From Paraburkholderia hiiakae (lineage in GTDB: Bacteria; Pseudomonadota; Gammaproteobacteria; Burkholderiales; Burkholderiaceae): a DNA stretch of 64,000 nucleotides. The translations under genes and the position numbers were made by a program. The stretch spans positions 1-64,000 of the forward strand of contig NZ_CAJHCQ010000024.1 in the NCBI RefSeq assembly GCF_904848665.1. Direction: 5' to 3'. The notes under the pieces were generated by a model. That model made no database searches. It was not told the DNA's origin and saw only the letters and a program-made list of their open reading frames with translations. Shown in pieces: positions 24,792-32,634 of the stretch (within the stretch, counting starts at the first letter, position 1; each line of letters opens with the position of its first letter).

Positions 24792-25790
24792 CTACACCAC
24801 GAACAGCAGCGCCGCGAACACCGCATAGAGCCAGCCGACATGTGTGAGCTGACGGCTGCGCACCTTCGGCGCGCGAAACGCCCACTGCAGGAACAGGATG
24901 GCGACCATGGTCGTCACGGCCGCGAGAATCGAAGGCGTGCCGAGATGCCACGGTGTGAAGAACAGACCGAACGCCGTGGGAATCGTGGCCTGAATCATCA
25001 TCGCGCCGCTGATGTTCGCCAGCGCCAGCCGCTCTTTGCCCTGACGCACCCAGATGATCGCGTTCATGATCTCGGGCAACTCGGTTGCGATCGGGCTGAA
25101 TAACACGGCGGTCAACTGCGGGCTCAGACCAAGCCACGGCCCCACGGCGCCGATTTGCTGCACGAACAGATGCGAGGCCGCGAAGATCACCGCTAGCGCG
25201 CCCAGCGTCTGCAGCAGAATCCACACCATGGCCGGATTCTCGTCGCGCGGTCGCAGTTTCAGCGGTTCGAGATCGCCTTCCACTTCGCCGCCATCTTCGG
25301 CGGAAAGCTCCTTCCAGCAGTAGAACGCGTAGGCCGCGAGAAACGCAATCCCCAGTAGCGGCTTGACGCTGAACACCACGAGCCCGAGCGCAATCTTGGC
25401 GACGAAGATCGCGAGGAACCAGAGCTGGTCGCGGCGCAGGCGGCGCGTATTCACATCGACGGTGGCGGCGCGCTCGCGGCCGACGCGCTTCGCGGTGGCG
25501 AGCAGCGCGACGCCCACTACGGCATAGGCGATCGTGCTGAGCGCGAGCGGGCCGCCGATCGCGGCGCCCACGCCAATCTCCTTGTGCGCGGAATCCCCGC
25601 CGAAAGCGACCGCAACGAGCGTGACCACGCTCTCGGGCAGCGCCGTGCCGAACGCGGCGAGGATCGTGCCGGTGGCGGTTTGCGTGACTTTGAGCTTGTG
25701 GCCGAGCCACTCGACGCTATTGACGAAGGTCTCGCAGGACAAATAGATGATGCCGGCCGCGGCAATGAGCAGGGCGAACGTCAAGATCAT
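24792..25790 (-). CDS. Sodium/calcium exchanger-family cation antiporter
   Basis: A 332-aa inner-membrane antiporter of the CaCA superfamily, about ten helices in two inverted repeats. The alpha-repeat motifs are visible: GTILAAFGTALPESVVTLVAV (about residues 40-60) and LTAVLFSPIATELPEIMNAIIWVRQGKERLALANISGAMMIQ in the second half. The acidic residues that bind cations are in these segments. An acidic cytoplasmic loop (ELSAEDGGEVEGDLEP) separates the repeats. The start at 25790 has GGAG 8 bases upstream. A yybP-ykoY riboswitch lies in the long 5' leader, so the gene is probably induced by Mn2+ and the protein may export manganese and/or calcium. Confidence 0.88.
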   Translation of the reverse strand: MILTFALLIAAAGIIYLSCETFVNSVEWLGHKLKVTQTATGTILAAFGTALPESVVTLVAVAFGGDSAHKEIGVGAAIGGPLALSTIAYAVVGVALLATAKRVGRERAATVDVNTRRLRRDQLWFLAIFVAKIALGLVVFSVKPLLGIAFLAAYAFYCWKELSAEDGGEVEGDLEPLKLRPRDENPAMVWILLQTLGALAVIFAASHLFVQQIGAVGPWLGLSPQLTAVLFSPIATELPEIMNAIIWVRQGKERLALANISGAMMIQATIPTAFGLFFTPWHLGTPSILAAVTTMVAILFLQWAFRAPKVRSRQLTHVGWLYAVFAALLFVV

Positions 25791-25919
25791 GACGCACGCT
25801 CCGTGGCGCAAATGAGGAGGTGATGCGGGGCGAGACGAGTCATTGTTTTTGCCGTGATGTGCGAGCCGGGCACCGAAACCATGACGCTTCCCTTCGCCCG
25901 GCCCGGGTGAAAGGGAAAA

Positions 25920-26068
25920 CGTCATAGGTCTCGTCAGGCCGTGCAACTGCAGCGATTCGCTGCAGTAACTCGCAATACGGCTGCCGACGCCATGGTGCAG
26001 GGGGCACCAATTATGTTGACGACGGCGCAACGCACAAGCTGGCGTTGCAGACTACTCCCCTAAGACAG
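25920..26068 (-). ncRNA. yybP-ykoY (Mn2+) riboswitch
   Basis: The minus-strand leader of the exchanger gene contains the family's conserved blocks in order: CTTAGGGGAGTAG near 26064-26052, CGTCAACATAA near 26011-26001, GCGTCGGCAGCCG near 25990-25978, and GACGAGACCTA near 25933-25923. A separate stem, CTGCAGCGAATCGCTGCAG, lies in the variable helix. The family binds Mn2+ and switches on Mn2+/cation exporters. About 130 bases separate it from the start codon. They can form a long hairpin around CCCTTTC...GAAGGG (near 25912-25890), the likely expression platform. Confidence 0.85.
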
Positions 26069-26074
26069 GGGGCG

Positions 26075-26080
26075 ATTATA
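26075..26080 (-). promoter_or_regulatory. -10 element of the riboswitch-exchanger promoter
   Basis: A perfect TATAAT on the minus strand ends about 7 bases before the predicted riboswitch 5' end. No good -35 is seen at the usual distance. Confidence 0.6.
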
Positions 26081-26135
26081 GCCGAAGTTCATGGCGCCGC
26101 GCGATTTCCAGCGCGCTTGCCGCGCGCGATACGAA

Positions 26136-27308
26136 TCAGAACTTGTGACGCAGGCCGATCATCGCCATTGCCTGCTTGTTGTTGGTCGCATCGTTGCCGA
26201 AGTCGCCGAACGAGGCGACCGCGCTGACGAGTTCGCCCGTCTGTGCGTCGATCGTCTTGCCCGACGCCTTCTGGTAGCCCGCGAGCGCGTAGATATCGGT
26301 GCGCTTGGACAGGAAGTAGTCGCCGCCCAGGCTGAACTGGTTGTAGCTCGCGTCTACGCCGTTGCCATGACCCTTCGTGTAGTTGTAGCCGAAGCCCACG
26401 AGCGCGACCGGCGTGACCTGATAGTTGATGAAGGCCTGGCCCGTATTGAACTTCGTGTTGCTGTTCGCGCTGGCGGCGCTCTGATAGTTCGCGTACTCGA
26501 CGTTGCTGTACGCGAGGCCTGCCGTCACCGGCCCGTACGTGTAGTCGCCGGCCGCACGAATGATTTGCAGGGAGTTCGCGGAGACGAAACCGCCCGTAAT
26601 GGCGGCGGAATCCACGTTGACATCGGTGTTCGGATTCAGGCCGTCGAACGTCGCAACCGTGCCGCCGTTGCTGCTGGCCTTGAAGTAGCCCGCGCCGAAG
26701 CCGAACGGACCGTGGTTGTACGCGGCCGCCACGGCCCACGTCTGGCCCGCGCCGGTGCTGCCGGGCTGGCCGCCGAACGCGTACATCGCGCTCATTTGCA
26801 GGCCGCCGAAGTTAGGGCTCGCGTACTTGATCGAATTGCTGGTGCGGTAGCTGTTGTCGTAGTTGTCCATGTCGCCCGGCGTGGCGAACGCGGAACCGAA
26901 TGCGCCGTCGTTGGTGAGCGGCTGCAGCAAGTCGATGAGCGGATCATACTGGCGGCCGAGCGTGACGGCGCCGGCGGTATTCGAATTCAGGCCGACCATC
27001 GCCGTGCGGCCGAAGAGGCGACCGCCCTGGTTCTGCTTGCCGTTGTCGATGTTGAAGCCGCTTTCGAGTTTGAAGATCGCCGAAAGACCGTTGCCGAGAT
27101 CCTCAGTGCCGCGCAGGCCCCAGAGGTTCGGCGACAGGTTGCCGGACATCATCTGGAACGTGCCGCCCGAGCCGTTCTTGCCTTGCTGGTTGCCGAACCA
27201 GGCAACGGAGGTGTCGAGCGAGCCGTAGAGCGTCACGCTGCTTTGCGCGTGGGCGAGGGAGGCGAACGATGCCAGCGCAAAGGCGGCGGCGAGAGCGGTT
27301 TTTTTCAT
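26136..27308 (-). CDS. Outer-membrane general porin (Gram-negative porin, OmpC-like)
   Basis: A 390-aa trimeric 16-strand porin. The signal peptide (residues 1-21) ends in LAHA-QSSVTLYG, the Burkholderiales porin start. Conserved blocks include LWGLRGTEDLGNGLSAIFKLESGFN, GRLFGRTAMVGLNSNTAGAVTLGRQYDPL and the C-terminal GLRHKF, ending in Phe as required for BAM assembly. The start at 27308 was chosen for the signal peptide; the upstream reading to 27473 is not conserved. It stands alone between the riboswitch and a 440-base intergenic region. Passive uptake of small solutes is the family role. Confidence 0.92.
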   Translation of the reverse strand: MKKTALAAAFALASFASLAHAQSSVTLYGSLDTSVAWFGNQQGKNGSGGTFQMMSGNLSPNLWGLRGTEDLGNGLSAIFKLESGFNIDNGKQNQGGRLFGRTAMVGLNSNTAGAVTLGRQYDPLIDLLQPLTNDGAFGSAFATPGDMDNYDNSYRTSNSIKYASPNFGGLQMSAMYAFGGQPGSTGAGQTWAVAAAYNHGPFGFGAGYFKASSNGGTVATFDGLNPNTDVNVDSAAITGGFVSANSLQIIRAAGDYTYGPVTAGLAYSNVEYANYQSAASANSNTKFNTGQAFINYQVTPVALVGFGYNYTKGHGNGVDASYNQFSLGGDYFLSKRTDIYALAGYQKASGKTIDAQTGELVSAVASFGDFGNDATNNKQAMAMIGLRHKF

Positions 27309-27747
27309 TGAATGGTCTTCGTTGATGAGCGGCATAGGTGAGAGTGAAGTAGCGGCGCGCGAAGGCACGGTGTGGCCGGCGGCCCGAAATTCAGCGGCGA
27401 TTATGCGTAACGCCCTGCATGGACGAATTTGAAAAACGGAAAGACTGAGTTTCAGAAAGCGCATGAGCACCAATGCGCCGCCAGTTCGGCTTCACAGGGC
27501 TGTGTCATGCGCTGGCGTTGTTTTTTTGCTGCGTGTTTTCATGATTGATAAGAATGACTAAATAAATATCGAAGCCGATATCGGCACTTCGCCGATTAAA
27601 CATTTCTTCATTCTTGTGCGGATGTTTGGCGAAAGTCGCGCCTCTATCCTTGCCTCACGAGTCGCAACCCGATTCGATGCCGGAGCGGGCAACGCTTCCG
27701 GCCACGACCGACGGCCCAGGCCCGCGAGGCCGCACAGGAGAAACGAG
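27309..27747. other. Intergenic region upstream of porin and DUF4148 gene
   Basis: Divergent regulatory region of about 440 bases. AT-rich stretch 27535-27620 (AAATAAATATCGAAGCCGAT and following) suits promoters. No gene recognised. Confidence 0.4.
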
Positions 27748-27978
27748 GTGAAGATATTCAAGAGCGGCGCGTGCGTCGCAATCATGCTGTCGATATCGGC
27801 GCTTGCGCATGCACAGGCGGCGAGCGCACCACAAGCGCCCGTGCAGCAGTTGGCGAGCGCGCAAGTCCCGCAGGCCGACGCGCCGGTCACACGCGCACAG
27901 GTACGCCACGAACTGGTGCATGCCGAGCGCGACGGGCAGATCCAGACGCTCGATCGAACGCTGTACGCGCATCACTGA
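27748..27978 (+). CDS. Secreted DUF4148 protein (small)
   Basis: A 76-aa exported protein starting with GTG at 27748, with AGGAG 7 bases upstream. The signal peptide MKIFKSGACVAIMLSISALAHA is followed by an Ala/Gln/Pro spacer and the C-terminal motif TRAQVRHELVHAERDGQIQTLDRTLYAHH. It is a close match to the C-terminus of the protein at 12405. Role unknown. The next gene, 97 bases downstream, encodes a small lipoprotein. Confidence 0.8.
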   Translation: MKIFKSGACVAIMLSISALAHAQAASAPQAPVQQLASAQVPQADAPVTRAQVRHELVHAERDGQIQTLDRTLYAHH

Positions 27979-28074
27979 CGCCGGTCGCGCGTTTGCGTCA
28001 CGGCGAAGTCGGCCGCGCGTCGTGATAGAACTCCGCACCGCGGCCAGTCAATGTCGGCTCATCCCATCCCATTC

Positions 28075-28230
28075 ATGAAATCACGCGTCCTTTCTTATGT
28101 GTTGCGCGCCGCGCTGTGCCTTACGGTCGCCGCGGCCTTTTCCGGTTGCGCGAACCTGCATCCGCAGCCCAACGGCCCCGGCGATTGCGTCGGGCCGGCT
28201 GGCTTTTGCGTGCCGTTCTTCGGATCGTAG
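28075..28230 (+). CDS. Small predicted lipoprotein (51 aa)
   Basis: A short ORF starting MKSRVLSYVLRAALCLTVAA, with lipobox FSGC (Cys25) followed by ANLHPQPNGPGDC. After the lipid Cys it has two further Cys and ends FCVPFFGS. The charged, hydrophobic, lipobox layout is convincing for an envelope lipoprotein. No strong ribosome-binding site is seen, which lowers confidence. It follows the DUF4148 gene on the same strand. Confidence 0.6.
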   Translation: MKSRVLSYVLRAALCLTVAAAFSGCANLHPQPNGPGDCVGPAGFCVPFFGS

Positions 28231-28343
28231 TTCGCGAGGTCGGTCTTCTTGCAGCCGTGATTGCGCGCCGCTCCGGGTGTCCGGCGGCGCGCATAATACG
28301 CGTTCGGGTGGCACATTCACGATCCGCGTTGACGAGGAGACCT

Positions 28344-29027
28344 ATGAATCGCGATATCCGCACCGATACCGAAGTCCTCGCATCATGGCAGCGCAACGCG
28401 ACGCCCTGGATCGCTGCCGTGCGCGGCGGTGAAATCGCGAGCCGTCGCCTCGCCACGGACGCAGCGGTGCTCGACGCCGTGCTCGCGTGCTCGCCGCGCA
28501 GCGTCGTCGATCTCGGCTGCGGCGAAGGCTGGCTCGCTCTGGCGCTCGCGCGCCGCCGCATTGCGGTCACAGGCGTGGACGCGGTGCCCGAACTCGTGGA
28601 GGCCGCGCGTGAGGCCGGGCTCGCAGACTGCCGTCTGCTAACCTACGAGCAGATCGCGCAGGGTGCACTGGATTGCCGCGCCGATGCGGTGGTGTGCAAT
28701 TTTTCGCTCATCGGCTCGACCTGCGTTGACGATCTGCTGCGCGCGGTGCCCACGTTGCTGGAGCCGCAAGGCACGCTCATCGTGCAGACGCTGCATCCAC
28801 TGATGGCATGCGGCGATGAACCTTATGTCGACGGCTGGCGCGCCGGATCGTGGGCCGGATTCAGCAGTGCGTTTCGCGACGCGCCGCCGTGGTATTTTCG
28901 TACGCTCGAAAGCTGGATCGCATTGCTCGATGCGAGCGGCCTTGCCCTGCGCGCCCTGCGCGAGCCACTCGACCCGCGCAGCGGCAAGCCGGCTTCGGTG
29001 CTGTTCGTGGCGCAACTGCGCGGCTGA
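28344..29027 (+). CDS. Class I SAM-dependent methyltransferase
   Basis: A 227-aa cytoplasmic methyltransferase. Motif I is SVVDLGCGEGWLALALARR (about residues 53-71), the acidic loop GVDAVPELVEAAREAGL and motif IV/post-I AVVCNFSLIG. The start at 28344 follows GAGGAG. The C-terminal half (SAFRDAPPWYFRTLESWIALLDASGLALRALREP) is typical of small-molecule methyltransferases. It is 41 bases upstream of the VOC gene, so both may be co-transcribed. Substrate unknown. Confidence 0.85.
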   Translation: MNRDIRTDTEVLASWQRNATPWIAAVRGGEIASRRLATDAAVLDAVLACSPRSVVDLGCGEGWLALALARRRIAVTGVDAVPELVEAAREAGLADCRLLTYEQIAQGALDCRADAVVCNFSLIGSTCVDDLLRAVPTLLEPQGTLIVQTLHPLMACGDEPYVDGWRAGSWAGFSSAFRDAPPWYFRTLESWIALLDASGLALRALREPLDPRSGKPASVLFVAQLRG

Positions 29028-29068
29028 CACCGCCCCCAAGCGCGGTCGCAAATCAGGAGGCAGAGACG

Positions 29069-29473
29069 ATGGCGATGATTTCTCACGTCTACATCGGCGT
29101 GAACGACTTTGAGCAGGCATTGACGTTCTATTCCCCGATCATGCAGGCGCTGGGCTTCGTGCTGAAATTCCGTGAGCCCGGCTACCCCTGGGCGGGCTGG
29201 ATGGAGCCGGGCGTGCCGCGCCCGCTCTTCCTGGTAGGGCGGCCGTGGGACGGCAATCCCGCGCAGCCCGGCCACGGCCAGATGGTCGCGCTGCTCGCAC
29301 CTTCGCGCACGGCAGTCGACGCCGCTTACACCGCCGCGCTCGCACACGGCGGCTCCGACGACGGCGCACCAGGCCTGCGGGCTCACTATCACCCGAACTA
29401 CTACGGCGCGTACTTTCGCGATCCTGAAGGCAACAAGCTCTGCGTCTGCTGCCACGATCCCGTGAGCCATTGA
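29069..29473 (+). CDS. VOC (glyoxalase/bleomycin-resistance) family protein
   Basis: A 134-aa single-module VOC protein, MISHVYIGVNDFEQALTFYSPIMQALGF...YYGAYFRDPEGNKLCVCCHDP. Metal-ligand candidates are His6, the mid-protein HGQ and the late Glu in DPEGNKL. AGGAGG lies 9 bases before the ATG at 29069. Members act as lyases, dioxygenases, isomerases or binding proteins, so the reaction cannot be named. It probably shares a transcript with the methyltransferase. Confidence 0.85.
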   Translation: MAMISHVYIGVNDFEQALTFYSPIMQALGFVLKFREPGYPWAGWMEPGVPRPLFLVGRPWDGNPAQPGHGQMVALLAPSRTAVDAAYTAALAHGGSDDGAPGLRAHYHPNYYGAYFRDPEGNKLCVCCHDPVSH

Positions 29474-29689
29474 CGCGCGCCACCGCACGAGCCATCACAC
29501 GGGCGTCCCAATCGCTGTGCTACCCTTGCCCTGCCTTGGGCCGAGGGTGCCGTGCGCGCGTATGAACGACCGCCGGCGGACGGCCCGGCATATCGAAGTC
29601 GAAAATCGAAGTCCTGAACCAAAGTCCCGAGCCGCGCTTCATCGCGCGCATCTCCCGGGACAACGATCAATAACAGGAAGAAGACTCGG

Positions 29690-31036
29690 ATGAAAAAGCA
29701 CGAGACACAACGCGCGGGAACGCGCGGCCGCTTGCGCACGCTGATGGCCGCCGTGGTGCTGGCCGGCGGCGCGCAAGCCGCGCATGCCGCCACCGAAATC
29801 CAGTTCTGGCACGCCATGGAGTCCGAACTCGGCCAGCGCGTCAACGAGATCGCGCAGCAGTTCAACGCGTCGCAGAGCGAATACAAGATCGTGCCCGTCT
29901 TCAAGGGCACCTACGACCAGACGCTCGCTGCCGGCATCGCGGCCTATCGCAGCGGCGACGCGCCCGCCATCCTGCAGGTGTACGAAGTCGGCACCGCCAC
30001 GATGATGAATGCGAAGAAGGCCGTGCTGCCCGTGTACGACGTGATGAAGACCGCCGGCGTACCACTCGACGAAAAGGGCTTCGTGCCGACTATCGCGAGT
30101 TACTACAGCGACGCGAAGACGGGCCATCTCGTCTCGATGCCGTTCAACAGCTCGACTCCGGTGCTCTACTACAACCGCGACGCCTTCAAGAAGGCCGGCC
30201 TTCCCGACGCGCCGCCGAAGACCTGGCCCGAAGTCGCCGCGGATGCCGCGAAGCTCAAGGCCTCGGGCATGAGTTGCGGCTTCACCACGGGCTGGCAGGG
30301 CTGGATCCAGATCGAGAACTACAGCGCGTGGCACGGCGCGCCGATTGCGACGCGCAACAACGGTTTCGACGGCCTCGACGCGCAGCTCGAAATCAACAAG
30401 CCGCTGCAGGTCGCGCATATCGCCTTCCTGCAGGACATGGCGAAGCAGGGTACGTTCACGTACGTGGGGCGCAAGGACGAGGCCAACGCCAAGTTCTATA
30501 GCGGCGACTGCGGGATCATGATGGGATCGTCGGGCGCGCTCGCGAACGTCCAGCAGTATGCGAAGTTCAAGTTCGGCACCGGCATGATGCCGTATGACCC
30601 GAGCGTGAAGGGCGCGCCGCAGAACGCCATCATCGGCGGGGCGAGCCTGTGGGTGCTCGGCGGCAAGAACCCCGAGGTTTACAAGGGCGTCGCGAAATTT
30701 CTCGCATATCTGAGTTCGCCCGCCGTGGCCGCGAAATGGCATCAGGACACGGGTTATCTGCCGGTCACGAAGGCCGCGTACGAACTCACGCAGCAACAGG
30801 GCTTCTATGCGTCGCACCCGGGCGCCGACACGGCCACAAAGCAGATGCTCAACAAGCCGCCGCTGCCGTGGACCAAGGGCCTGCGGCTTGGCAACATGCC
30901 GCAGATCCGTACGATCGTCGACGAAGAACTCGAACAGGTGTGGACGGGCGCCAAGACGCCGCAGCAGGCGCTCGACTCGGCCAACTCGCGCGGCAACGAA
31001 CTGCTCAGGCGTTTCGAGCAGCAGGCGGCGAACTGA
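29690..31036 (+). CDS. ugpB: ABC transporter substrate-binding protein, UgpB type (glycerol-3-phosphate)
   Basis: A 448-aa periplasmic binding protein. The signal peptide ends GGAQAAHA-ATEIQFWHAMESELGQRVNEIAQQFN, and VPVFKGTYDQTLAAGIAAYRSGDAPAILQVYEVGTATMM is strongly UgpB-like. In the family it delivers sn-glycerol-3-phosphate or glycerophosphodiesters to the UgpAEC permease. None of ugpA, ugpE or ugpC is adjacent: the next gene is the convergent RND duct. It is therefore an orphan binding protein here, perhaps serving a transporter elsewhere. The start at 29690 follows AGGAAGAAG. A strong terminator follows. Confidence 0.88.
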   Translation: MKKHETQRAGTRGRLRTLMAAVVLAGGAQAAHAATEIQFWHAMESELGQRVNEIAQQFNASQSEYKIVPVFKGTYDQTLAAGIAAYRSGDAPAILQVYEVGTATMMNAKKAVLPVYDVMKTAGVPLDEKGFVPTIASYYSDAKTGHLVSMPFNSSTPVLYYNRDAFKKAGLPDAPPKTWPEVAADAAKLKASGMSCGFTTGWQGWIQIENYSAWHGAPIATRNNGFDGLDAQLEINKPLQVAHIAFLQDMAKQGTFTYVGRKDEANAKFYSGDCGIMMGSSGALANVQQYAKFKFGTGMMPYDPSVKGAPQNAIIGGASLWVLGGKNPEVYKGVAKFLAYLSSPAVAAKWHQDTGYLPVTKAAYELTQQQGFYASHPGADTATKQMLNKPPLPWTKGLRLGNMPQIRTIVDEELEQVWTGAKTPQQALDSANSRGNELLRRFEQQAAN

Positions 31037-31111
31037 CGCTCGTGTGCTCGTGAGGTGAAGTGAAGCGATGTGATGCGGTGCGGTGCGGTGACTTCGCGCG
31101 AGGCGCCGCGT

Positions 31112-31154
31112 AGCGCCCCAAACGGCGGACTTCAGTCCAGTCTTTTGGGGCGCT
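31112..31154 (+). terminator. Terminator after ugpB (possibly bidirectional)
   Basis: AGCGCCCCAAA (31112-31122) pairs with TTTGGGGCGCT (31144-31154) across a 21-base loop and is followed by TTGCTTTT. It lies between the convergent ugpB and RND duct genes. Confidence 0.75.
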
Positions 31155-31194
31155 TTGCTTTTCGGCGCGGCGTTAGACTGCCGCGCAGCCAGGA

Positions 31195-32631
31195 CTACGA
31201 CGGCTTTGCGTTGCCATTCACAGCGGATGGCGCAGGCGGATTCCAGCCATAGCCCAGCGCCTTGTACAGATTCACGATTTCCGCGAGTTGCTGATCCTGT
31301 AGCGACGACTGCTGCAACTGCGCATTGAAGAGACTGCGCTCCGCGTCGAGCACTTCGAGATAGCTCGTGTAGCCGCCTTCATAGAGGTCACGCGCAAGCC
31401 CCGCATATTCCGTAAGCGCGCCCACCTGCCGTGTGGTCGCATCGAGCTGATCGCGAGTGCGCGCCGCGCCGACTAGCGCGTTTTCGACATCGGCGAATGC
31501 CTGCTGGATCGTCTTCTCGTAGTTGAAGAGGGCCTCCTGCTGCACCGCCTCGGCCTGATGCACGGAACCCGCGATCGCGCCGCCCTTGAAGATGGGTTGC
31601 GTGAGCGCGCCAGCAAACGACCATACGCGAGCGGGCCCCATCCAGAGGCCGGAAAGCGCGGTACTCGCCGCGCCGAACATACCGGTGAGCGAGATATCGG
31701 GGAAGTACTGCGCGCGCGCCGCGCCGATCGATGAGTTCGCCGCAATGAGCGTCTGCTCGGCCTGGAGAACGTCGGGGCGGCGCTCCAGCAAGGTGGAAGG
31801 CAACCCCGAGGGAATGGCCGGTGCCCTCAGGGCGGTGATCGACTTGCCGCGTGGGATCGGGCCAGGATTCTGGCCGAGCAGCAGTGAAATCGCGTCCTCC
31901 TGCTGCGCGATCTGCTGCTGGATGCCATACACCGAAGCCTGCGCCGACTCGTACTCCGAACGTGCCTGGCTCAACTGCACCTTTGACACGACGCCGCCCG
32001 CAAAGCGCTCCTCGAACAGATCGAGCGACCCCTTACGGCTCGCGAGCGTGGCCTGCGCGATCTGCAACTGGTTGTCGAAGTCGCGCAGTTGCAGATACGA
32101 CGTCGCCACGTTCGAAATAATGGCGATGCGCGTGGCCTGCTGCGCGGCCTGCGTGCCGAGATACTCGGCGCGCGCGGCCTCGGTCATGCGGCGTAGCCGG
32201 CCGAACAGGTCGAGTTCCCAGGAGACCATGCCGTTCAACTGGAACTGGTTGCCGACCACGGGCGCAAAGCCGGGCGCGGGCACGGCGCGGCCCCGTGACG
32301 GATCGAAGTTCACGCCGATTTGCGGAAAAAGTCCCGCGCGCGTCGTGACATAGCGTCCGTAGAACGCCTCGACCCGCGCCGCCGCAATGGCGAGATCCTT
32401 GTTCTGAGCGATCGCCTTCGCGATCAGGTCATCGAGCACGGGGTCGTTGAATTGGCGCCACCATTCGAGCGAGGCGTCCACAGCCTCGGCCTGCGGCGAG
32501 GCGTAACGGTAGGACGAGGGCGTTTGCACCGCCGGGCGGTGATAGTCGGGCCCCACCGCGCAGCCGCCCAGGCTGGCCACGCTCACGATCAGCGCAAGAG
32601 GGCGCAGCGCGCATTGCATACGGTTTTTCAT
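31195..32631 (-). CDS. RND efflux outer-membrane lipoprotein (NodT/OprM family), second operon
   Basis: A 478-aa outer-membrane duct. The signal peptide ends with lipobox SLGGC-AVGPDYHRP, the classical NodT start. The OEP domains include LEWWRQFNDPVLDDLIAKAIAQNKDLAIAAARVEA, WELDLFGRLRRMTEAARAEYLGT and LLERRPDVLQAEQTLIAANSSIGAARAQYFPDISL. It starts three bases after the permease stop, so it is the last gene of the operon adaptor, permease, duct. Its order differs from the first RND operon (permease, adaptor, duct). Confidence 0.9.
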   Translation of the reverse strand: MKNRMQCALRPLALIVSVASLGGCAVGPDYHRPAVQTPSSYRYASPQAEAVDASLEWWRQFNDPVLDDLIAKAIAQNKDLAIAAARVEAFYGRYVTTRAGLFPQIGVNFDPSRGRAVPAPGFAPVVGNQFQLNGMVSWELDLFGRLRRMTEAARAEYLGTQAAQQATRIAIISNVATSYLQLRDFDNQLQIAQATLASRKGSLDLFEERFAGGVVSKVQLSQARSEYESAQASVYGIQQQIAQQEDAISLLLGQNPGPIPRGKSITALRAPAIPSGLPSTLLERRPDVLQAEQTLIAANSSIGAARAQYFPDISLTGMFGAASTALSGLWMGPARVWSFAGALTQPIFKGGAIAGSVHQAEAVQQEALFNYEKTIQQAFADVENALVGAARTRDQLDATTRQVGALTEYAGLARDLYEGGYTSYLEVLDAERSLFNAQLQQSSLQDQQLAEIVNLYKALGYGWNPPAPSAVNGNAKPS

Positions 32632-32634
32632 CGC

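Noticed and set aside
24316..25710. 464-aa minus-strand ORF over the HPP gene end and the exchanger
   Set aside because: Arginine-rich out-of-frame reading; the exchanger in another frame of the same strand has membrane helices and family motifs.
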